NCBI GenBank assembly: GCA_015662405.1
Contig: DQUE01000021.1
Coordinates: 1 to 8,439, forward strand
Source: Sulfurimonas autotrophica
GTDB taxonomy: Bacteria; Campylobacterota; Campylobacteria; Campylobacterales; Sulfurimonadaceae
DNA length: 8,439 nt
Reading direction: 5' to 3'
The notes beneath the pieces were generated by a model. It was given only the letters and a program-made list of their open reading frames with translations, did not search any database and was not told the DNA's origin. Both the position numbers and the translations under genes were made by a program. Below are positions 1 to 5,495 of this stretch, piece after piece; position 1 is the stretch's first letter; every line of letters starts with the position of its first letter.

Positions 1-145
1 CCGCTAAAACTCTACCTGCTAGTGAAATATCACTCATTACTACTTCTACACCTGCTTCTTTTGCAAAAGCATTTACAATTGGTAATAGAGAATATGTTGC
101 TAAAGCCGGAGCTTCATCAATTTTTGACCAAATAATTTTTGACAT
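1..145 (-). CDS. icd: Isocitrate dehydrogenase [NADP], monomeric type, N-terminal part
   Basis: This is the first 48 codons of a gene that runs off the left edge. The product begins MSKIIWSKIDEAPALATYSL and continues with VNAFAKEAGVEVVMSDISLA, which I recognise as the N-terminus of the monomeric (about 740-residue) NADP-dependent isocitrate dehydrogenase, not the homodimeric 420-residue type. The enzyme interconverts isocitrate with 2-oxoglutarate and CO2 in the cytoplasm; in bacteria fixing carbon by the reductive TCA cycle it can run in the carboxylating direction. The ATG at 145-143 is preceded by a strong ribosome binding site, AAGGA at 156-152, with six bases between. It lies downstream of mltG on the same strand across a 131-bp gap, so it probably has its own promoter. 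The catalytic region is outside the window, so function rests on N-terminal similarity only. Confidence 0.9.
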   Translation of the reverse strand, partial: MSKIIWSKIDEAPALATYSLLPIVNAFAKEAGVEVVMSDISLAGRVLA

Positions 146-151
146 GTGATG

Positions 152-156
152 TCCTT
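152..156 (-). promoter_or_regulatory. Ribosome binding site of icd
   Basis: On the minus strand the sequence reads AAGGACATCAC then ATG. AAGGA matches the anti-Shine-Dalgarno sequence and sits six bases before the start codon. It fixes the isocitrate dehydrogenase start at 145. Confidence 0.75.
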
Positions 157-185
157 ATGATTAATATTTTATTCATAATCTGTTA

Positions 186-198
186 AAGTTATGAACTT
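186..198. promoter_or_regulatory. Short dyad in the icd leader (possible operator)
   Basis: The sequence AAGTT-ATG-AACTT is a perfect 5-bp inverted repeat around a 3-bp centre. It lies just downstream of the start point predicted from the TGTTATTAT promoter, where a repressor or a small leader hairpin could act. It is not a terminator, since the stem is short and AT-rich and no T run follows. A dyad this short can arise by chance in AT-rich DNA. Confidence 0.25.
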
Positions 199-207
199 AC
201 AAATTAA

Positions 208-216
208 ATAATAACA
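208..216 (-). promoter_or_regulatory. Candidate extended -10 promoter for icd
   Basis: In the spacer between mltG and icd the minus strand reads TGTTATTAT, a TGn extended motif followed by the -10-like hexamer TATTAT. No good -35 element is visible, which is common for Campylobacterota sigma-70 promoters. Transcription would begin near 201 and give a leader of roughly 55 bases. A weaker alternative -10, TAAAAT at 171-166, would give a leader of only about 15 bases. The choice between them is a guess from sequence. Confidence 0.4.
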
Positions 217-276
217 CTTAAGAGAGACAAAATAAGCATTGAGTATAAAAAGTTGTTGTTATATTCCTGTTTTGTT

Positions 277-1221
277 TCATTTTGTAGCACGACTAATGTT
301 CCGTAAATGTGTAGAATAGTTACATGTAAAATCATGTGTTCCCTTTTTGGATTTCATAAAATAGAGATATTTTGTTTTTTTAGGAAATATAGCGGCTCTA
401 ATTGCATCTACACTGACATTACACACAGGAGTCTTGGGAATTCCACTGTGTTTATATGTATTATAAGTAGTATTGTCATGCCTAATGCGATACGGTGTTA
501 TTTTTTCATGCGAATATTTTCCATAATTAAGCGTTCCATCCATTTGCAATTTCATTCCTTTATTTATTCTATTGTATATCACAGAACTAATCAAAGGCAT
601 CTCTTCTTTATTCGCTGACTCTTTTTGTATTACAGAAGCTATTGCTACATAATGAAACCATTTTTTTTCATTATAACTACCAAAAAACTTTAATGACAAC
701 TCCTTCATTTTTTTATGTGAAACGTTAAGTAACACTTTGATGAGTTTTTCTTCTGTTATGCCAATAGGCAATCTGTATGTATCGGGAACAAAAACACCCT
801 CTTTAAGTGGAGCATATTTCTCAAATGCTTGTTGTAATTTTTTTCTATCTAAATGAAGGTTGTCTGCTAATTGATTTAAAAATACATAAGTAGTCTCACC
901 GGGTATAAGTGTAACATTTTGTAAAGCGGCTTGAGAACTTGTCAATTTATAGAGAAAATCGGCCTTTGTATTTCGCTTGGTTTGCATGTCTATCCAACCA
1001 CTTTGTGGAGATCCTATCATTCGTAAAAGAAAAGAGTCAATTTTACAAACATTATAATCTTTAGATGCTAAGTGTGTTATAATTTTGTTAATAGAGCCCG
1101 TAGGAATATAGAGTACTTTTGGCGTATAAATTGGTTGCACAAGGTAATACATGAGAGAAAGTATAATCACAAAAATCATTGCAAAAACATATGCAAGTAT
1201 AGTGGTTGTTTTGACTTTCAT
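277..1221 (-). CDS. mltG: Endolytic murein transglycosylase MltG (YceG-like)
   Basis: The 314-residue product is a membrane-anchored lytic transglycosylase that cleaves nascent glycan strands at the periplasmic face of the inner membrane and is thought to set strand length. Residues about 8-28 form one transmembrane helix after a short basic N-terminus (MKVK). A LysM-like region follows, then the YceG core: EGVFVPDTY at 141-149, ASVIQKESA at 195-203 with the expected catalytic glutamate E201, LQMDGTLNYG at 225-234, YNTYKHSGIP at 253-262, and YLYFM and H296 near the C-terminus. Length is close to the E. coli protein (about 340). The usual NPG after the GxPxxP segment is replaced by NVS (268-270). 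C267 and C300 could pair. The ATG at 1221 has a purine-rich but weak Shine-Dalgarno (AAGAAGAG). Its first 23 codons lie antisense to the divergent AsmA-like gene. A near-consensus promoter is at 1292-1264. Confidence 0.92.
   Translation of the reverse strand: MKVKTTTILAYVFAMIFVIILSLMYYLVQPIYTPKVLYIPTGSINKIITHLASKDYNVCKIDSFLLRMIGSPQSGWIDMQTKRNTKADFLYKLTSSQAALQNVTLIPGETTYVFLNQLADNLHLDRKKLQQAFEKYAPLKEGVFVPDTYRLPIGITEEKLIKVLLNVSHKKMKELSLKFFGSYNEKKWFHYVAIASVIQKESANKEEMPLISSVIYNRINKGMKLQMDGTLNYGKYSHEKITPYRIRHDNTTYNTYKHSGIPKTPVCNVSVDAIRAAIFPKKTKYLYFMKSKKGTHDFTCNYSTHLRNISRATK
1125..1130 (+). promoter_or_regulatory. Candidate -10 element for the AsmA-like gene, inside mltG
   Basis: TATAAA lies 20 bases before the ATG at 1151, within the mltG coding region on the other strand. 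No -35 or TGn extension is evident. Transcription would begin near 1137, giving a leader of about 14 bases that still includes the AAGG ribosome binding site at 1141-1144. Since the upstream neighbour is divergent, a promoter must lie in or before this stretch; this is the best match I can see. Confidence 0.35.
1141..1144 (+). promoter_or_regulatory. Ribosome binding site of the AsmA-like gene
   Basis: AAGG followed by six bases and ATG at 1151. It decides the start: no other in-frame ATG occurs until well past codon 100, and the alternative GTG at codon 18 or TTG at codon 21 would cut into the membrane helix. It therefore supports the 71-bp overlap with mltG as real. Confidence 0.6.
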
Positions 1222-4200
1222 ATCTCTTCTTTTTATTGGTTTATTTATAGTTTTACAAAATGGATTATATCTTGATAATGTTTCTATATCAAATATTCAT
1301 GCAAAAAATATTTATATTAAATGGGATGATAAACTTAGCGTCTCTGTCCAAACACTAAGAGTAGAAAAGACTCAAAATGAAAAAGAAGAGATCCTCAGTG
1401 CTACAGCACTGCATAAATATCTTAAAATTATCTCTCAAGCCACAAATTGGTTTCACTCTATAGTTATCCATAATATAGCTATAGATAACGCTTCTGCTTC
1501 CTTTCAATACATAGAAGAGGAACAAGGCTTTTTTGTCTTACAATCTCCTACATTAGAGTTCAAATCGAATCTTTACTTTCAATCAAATATGGTAAAACTG
1601 ACAATAAACAATTTCAAAGATACAAAAAGATCACTCTATGCCAAGGGTAATATAATTTTTGATACCAATGCAAAAAAAGTATATGCACAAATAGATGTAA
1701 ATATTCATAATGATGCAAACCTGAGTATTTATGCTCTAGCCGATACAAAACAACTTTTTTATAATATCATCAGCAATAAAGCCATAACTGATATCTCCCA
1801 CTTAATAAAAATAGCACATCTACCAAAAGAGGTGATTTACTGGGCATATACCATAGTAAAAATGCAAGATCTACATATAGAGAAATTCAATGGGTTTATA
1901 CCCTATAGTGACCTTGAAAATGCCTACAAAAATATCCATATTAAAGCAGTTGTAAATAAACTCTCTTACGCCTATAATCCAAAACTTGATGCTATAAAAT
2001 CAGAACAGACCAATCTCGAGTTTCTCAATGGTGTCTTATATATAAGACCACAAAAAGCTAGCTCTTATGGTATGGATTTAGGTAAAAGTTGGCTCAAAAT
2101 TGATTTTACAAAAAAAGAAGAACTTCTGACACTCTATTTATTGTTTGACGGGATGCTCAACAAAGATATGTTGCATATACTCAAGACTTATAAAATTAAA
2201 CTTCCTTTTTTACAAAAAAAAGGCAAAATAAAAACAGATCTCATAATTAGTGTCAATCTACAAACCATAGATGTTGATGCAAAGGGTGATTTTTATACTA
2301 AAAAAGCAAATTTTGACTATCTTGGACTCAACATAGATATTTATGATACCCATATTCATTTGAACAATTATGCTGTGCTTATTGATAAAATGCGAGCAAA
2401 CTATAAAAATATAGCACAAGCTGATTTACATGTAATCTTTAACGCAAAAAAATCTACAGGTATCATTACTTTTGATTTTCACAAAATACAGACACATGGT
2501 TTAGCGCTTGTAACAAATCAAAATCCTCTCCATGTAGCTTACAATATTAATCCCAAACAAGATACAATTAAAGTGAATTCGTCACAATGGATATATAAAA
2601 ACAAAACCCTCTCACTAAATAAACTCTTAATAGATTTTAATTTAGATACCTTACAAGCAAAAATACCTATAGTTTTTTTCAAACTTGACAACATAGCAAA
2701 TGGTTATATAAATGGCACACTTAATCTAAAAAAACCTCTCTTAAATTTAGATATAGATCTCCTCAAACTACAATACAGTGGAGTAGAATTAACACAAACA
2801 ACAACACCACTCAAAGTACAATATGACAAAGTTTTATCAATTTCTTCCAATAACGATATATATTTCAATGTAAATGGCTCAGAATACAAAGCAAAGAATT
2901 TACATATACACTTCGAAAATCAAAGAGTATATTTAAAACATACAATACTAGAGATAGGACAATACATTAAAACGAAAGTATATGCAAATTATGATTTTAT
3001 AACTAAAAAAGCGCATCTAAGCCTCAATAATTTTATACTGAAAAATCCAAAAACATCTACAGTGTTTTATAAAAATAATAAAATAGTTGCTGGTGGCTAT
3101 CTTTATGGCGAAAATATTGTAATGGAGTCTCAAGCGCTTGGCACTACATTTGTTGCAACATCCGAGGAGTGGATATTAACACTAAACTCTCTTGCAAACA
3201 TTGCGCAAAAATCTGATTTTTTACAAAAATATAAACTCACAGATGGAGAAATTAGTTTTTACAAAAACAAACATGCTTCTTATACACAATTTGATGCAAA
3301 TATACACTATCCCTATCCTCTATTAGTTGATAAAGAGAAAAAAATTACAAACTATACTATTTCAGGAGAAATAACAAAAGAGCAAAAAATATATATGAGA
3401 CTCAACAATAAAGTCAATGTCAAAATAGCAGATAATATTACAATTAAAATAGAGAATAGTGGTTTAAACATGGATGCCATTATTGACGTAACAAAACAAA
3501 TGGGACAATCCAATACAAAAAAAAGAGACTTCAAACTTTCTGTAGATGCAATAAACTCTTATTTGTCCTTTGGTAATAATAGATACGCTATTTCCGATAC
3601 AATGCATTTACAATATTATAATGATATTCTAACAGCACAACTTCTTTATAAAAATGGAAATGCGGGATTTAAATTACAAAACAACTCCTTTCATCTCTAT
3701 GGAAAAAATTTCAATGATGAATTTATGGAAAAGCTTTTCATATTATCTAAGTTCAAAGGTGGAAGTTTGGATTTTTCTATGCAAGGCTCCCTCGATGACT
3801 ATGAAGGAGTTTTTTTTATATATGATACAACAATGGTTGATTATGTCGTCTTAAATAATATTCTAGCATTTATCAATACTGTGCCCTCTTTAGTCACTTT
3901 TTCACTCCCCGGATACAATAAAAACGGTTTACATGTAAAAAATGCTTATCTGAAATTTCATGCAAAAAAAGGTGTGTTTAGTATTTCAGATATCTATTTA
4001 GAATCCAAAGAGATAAAGATACTTGGAAAAGGAAATGCTAATATAAATAACAACACTATTGATGTAGTCTTAAATTTAAAAACAGATCTTGGAAGTAACT
4101 TATCAAAAGTACCATTGGTAGGATATGTCATTTTTGATGGTAAAAATCTCTCAACCACTTTAAAAATAGATGGAAAGTTAAATGATCCAACTGTGCAGAC

Positions 4201-4291
4201 AATGGTTGCAAAAGATATAATTGTAGCACCTGTTAATATTATAAAAAGAACACTTACCCTCCCCCATAAACTTTTGCAAAAACTTTTTTAA
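1151..4291 (+). CDS. AsmA/YhdP-like inner-membrane protein (DUF3971-type), putative inter-membrane lipid transport
   Basis: The 1046-residue product has one N-terminal transmembrane helix (about 15-36, after MRESIITKIIAKTY) and then some 1000 residues of alternating short beta strands rich in Lys, Asn, Ile and Tyr, as expected for the long beta-groove of AsmA/YhdP/TamB proteins. The C-terminal part (about 870-1046) is the best conserved: FSMQGSLDDYEG, an INTVPSLVTFSLPGY segment near 909-922, a GKGNANINNNTIDVVLNLKT strand pair, and APVNIIKRTLTLP near the end, which resemble the AsmA-like C-terminal region. Family members are anchored in the inner membrane, span the periplasm and are implicated in phospholipid movement to the outer membrane; here that is inference. 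E. coli YhdP is somewhat larger (about 1270). The gene overlaps mltG at its 5' end and stops one base from the convergent permease gene. It could instead be named simply 'DUF3971 domain protein'. Confidence 0.8.
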   Translation: MRESIITKIIAKTYASIVVVLTFISLLFIGLFIVLQNGLYLDNVSISNIHAKNIYIKWDDKLSVSVQTLRVEKTQNEKEEILSATALHKYLKIISQATNWFHSIVIHNIAIDNASASFQYIEEEQGFFVLQSPTLEFKSNLYFQSNMVKLTINNFKDTKRSLYAKGNIIFDTNAKKVYAQIDVNIHNDANLSIYALADTKQLFYNIISNKAITDISHLIKIAHLPKEVIYWAYTIVKMQDLHIEKFNGFIPYSDLENAYKNIHIKAVVNKLSYAYNPKLDAIKSEQTNLEFLNGVLYIRPQKASSYGMDLGKSWLKIDFTKKEELLTLYLLFDGMLNKDMLHILKTYKIKLPFLQKKGKIKTDLIISVNLQTIDVDAKGDFYTKKANFDYLGLNIDIYDTHIHLNNYAVLIDKMRANYKNIAQADLHVIFNAKKSTGIITFDFHKIQTHGLALVTNQNPLHVAYNINPKQDTIKVNSSQWIYKNKTLSLNKLLIDFNLDTLQAKIPIVFFKLDNIANGYINGTLNLKKPLLNLDIDLLKLQYSGVELTQTTTPLKVQYDKVLSISSNNDIYFNVNGSEYKAKNLHIHFENQRVYLKHTILEIGQYIKTKVYANYDFITKKAHLSLNNFILKNPKTSTVFYKNNKIVAGGYLYGENIVMESQALGTTFVATSEEWILTLNSLANIAQKSDFLQKYKLTDGEISFYKNKHASYTQFDANIHYPYPLLVDKEKKITNYTISGEITKEQKIYMRLNNKVNVKIADNITIKIENSGLNMDAIIDVTKQMGQSNTKKRDFKLSVDAINSYLSFGNNRYAISDTMHLQYYNDILTAQLLYKNGNAGFKLQNNSFHLYGKNFNDEFMEKLFILSKFKGGSLDFSMQGSLDDYEGVFFIYDTTMVDYVVLNNILAFINTVPSLVTFSLPGYNKNGLHVKNAYLKFHAKKGVFSISDIYLESKEIKILGKGNANINNNTIDVVLNLKTDLGSNLSKVPLVGYVIFDGKNLSTTLKIDGKLNDPTVQTMVAKDIIVAPVNIIKRTLTLPHKLLQKLF
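1264..1292 (-). promoter_or_regulatory. Near-consensus sigma-70 promoter for mltG, inside the AsmA-like gene
   Basis: The minus strand has TTGATA at 1292-1287, a 17-base spacer, then TATAAT at 1269-1264. This is one mismatch from the full -35/-10 consensus at optimal spacing. Transcription would start near 1257, leaving about 36 bases before the mltG ATG at 1221. The element lies within codons 38-48 of the oppositely directed AsmA-like gene. In AT-rich coding DNA single hexamers are common, but both with exact spacing directly upstream of a gene are much less so. Confidence 0.6.
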
Positions 4292-4292
4292 G

Positions 4293-5495
4293 CTACTCAT
4301 TACGAAGGACAGTAAGTATATCTACCTCACTCGCTTTTTTAGCAGGATAATACGAAGAAGCTAGCACAATTCCAAAGGCGCCCGTTACTATAAAAATAAA
4401 ATCATGCAGTGTTAAATCAAGTGGTAATCTTGTAGTTGGATAAACATCTTGAGGCAAAGAGACAATATCAAAAGTGCTCAGTAGCCATATACCACTCAAA
4501 CCAAGTACAACTCCAGCTAAAATTCCAGCAATACCTATAACAATACCTAAGTAGAGAAAAACTTTTTTGATTTCAGATGTCGTTGCACCTAAAGAGAGTA
4601 GCAGTGCAATCTCACCTCTGCGATTCATTACAGTCATAAGCAGTGAAGAGATTATATTAATAGAAGCTATCAAAATAATCAGCATTAAAACAATAAATAG
4701 AGATCTCTTTTCCATCTCTAAAGCGGCAAAGAAATTGACATTATCTTCCCACCACCCTTTTATTGTCACACTTATTGGCAACTCTTTTTTAATTTTTTCT
4801 ATATCTCTTCTTGGATTTTTTGAAAAAATATGAATACCGTCATATTCATTTGAAGCCATATGTTCTATTGTTTGCATAGCTTCAAGTGTAGTATATGAAT
4901 AGGCTTTATCATAAGCCAAAAGACCTGAATCAAAAAATGATTTCACTCTAAAACGCTTAATTTTTGGAGTAACAGAGAGCCCTCCTGGCTCTACATTTGT
5001 AAATATATACATTAACCTATCGTTTGCTTGTAAAGCATACTCTTCTTTTAAGGCTTTTCCGACAACTACATCAAATTTTTTAAAGCTATGTCCTGTAATT
5101 GCTGTAGCAAGTACAGCATTGACTTTTGCTTCATCTGAAAAATTCACACCAAAAAGATAACCACCCTCAAGACTCGAACCACTTCTTGTCATCACTGATG
5201 ACTGTATATAGGGACTAAAATATAAGTTTGGAAACTTCTCTTGTAAATCTATAAGCAGATTCGTATTGACTGCGCCATAAAACTTAGGAATAACAGTGAG
5301 CGGATAGTTCATTACTGTTAATTTATTTTTAAACTCTTTGTCAAAACCATTCATCAGTGCCATAGCAATAAGGAGCACCATAACACCAAGAGTAATCCCT
5401 AGAAAAGCTAAAAGCGCTGAAATAAAAATAAAAGGCTGCTCTTTATCAAAACGCAAAAATCTTTTTACTAAATAAGAAACTATTGACTTTTTCAA
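4293..5495 (-). CDS. LolC/LolE/LolF-type lipoprotein-releasing ABC transporter permease
   Basis: The 400-residue product has the FtsX/MacB-like permease plan: a first helix at about 23-47, a periplasmic domain at about 50-265, and three helices at about 266-289, 311-339 and 366-383. Typical LolC/E sequence is present: WWEDNVNFFAALEMEKR before helix 2, NRRGEIALLLSLGAT (291-305), the cytoplasmic segment expected to contact the LolD ATPase, and the C-terminal PAKKASEVDILTVLRNE. Such permeases extract mature lipoproteins from the inner membrane and pass them to LolA. I chose the TTG at 5495 as start because the protein then begins MKKSIVSYLVKRFLRFDKEQ, matching the usual family N-terminus, and it overlaps the secA TGA in a TTGA arrangement. 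An AAGG lies 12 bases upstream. An in-frame ATG at 5537 would add 14 unlikely residues. Whether it pairs with a second permease or works as a LolF homodimer cannot be told here; no LolD gene is in the window. Confidence 0.85.
   Translation of the reverse strand: MKKSIVSYLVKRFLRFDKEQPFIFISALLAFLGITLGVMVLLIAMALMNGFDKEFKNKLTVMNYPLTVIPKFYGAVNTNLLIDLQEKFPNLYFSPYIQSSVMTRSGSSLEGGYLFGVNFSDEAKVNAVLATAITGHSFKKFDVVVGKALKEEYALQANDRLMYIFTNVEPGGLSVTPKIKRFRVKSFFDSGLLAYDKAYSYTTLEAMQTIEHMASNEYDGIHIFSKNPRRDIEKIKKELPISVTIKGWWEDNVNFFAALEMEKRSLFIVLMLIILIASINIISSLLMTVMNRRGEIALLLSLGATTSEIKKVFLYLGIVIGIAGILAGVVLGLSGIWLLSTFDIVSLPQDVYPTTRLPLDLTLHDFIFIVTGAFGIVLASSYYPAKKASEVDILTVLRNE
5492..5495 (-). other. secA stop / permease start overlap (TTGA)
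   Basis: On the minus strand secA ends GCT TCT TGA and the permease begins TTG AAA AAG, so the stop TGA and the start TTG share two bases. This is the TTG version of the common ATGA overlap and suggests translational coupling, with ribosomes ending secA restarting on the permease. Confidence 0.6.

Noticed and set aside
307..618. A 103-codon open frame on the plus strand opposite mltG
   Set aside because: It lies wholly antisense to the conserved catalytic half of mltG, has no ribosome binding site I could find, and encodes a low-complexity Ile/Ser/Phe/Cys-rich sequence with no family resemblance.
2214..2221. Eight-base A or T runs (also 661-668 and 3810-3817) as phase-variable tracts
   Set aside because: Runs of eight are expected in AT-rich Lys/Phe-rich coding sequence, the genes are housekeeping-like, and all frames are intact; no long G/C tract typical of phase variation in this phylum is present.
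4272..4281. TTTTGCAAAA palindrome near the end of the AsmA-like gene as a bidirectional terminator
   Set aside because: It has no loop, only two G/C bases, and no proper hairpin plus T-run structure; it also lies in coding sequence (leucine-lysine codons).
4567..4833. An 88-codon open frame on the plus strand opposite the Lol permease gene
   Set aside because: It mirrors the permease helix 2 and FtsX-type loop region; the Ser/Ile-rich product is what an antisense reading of such a segment gives.
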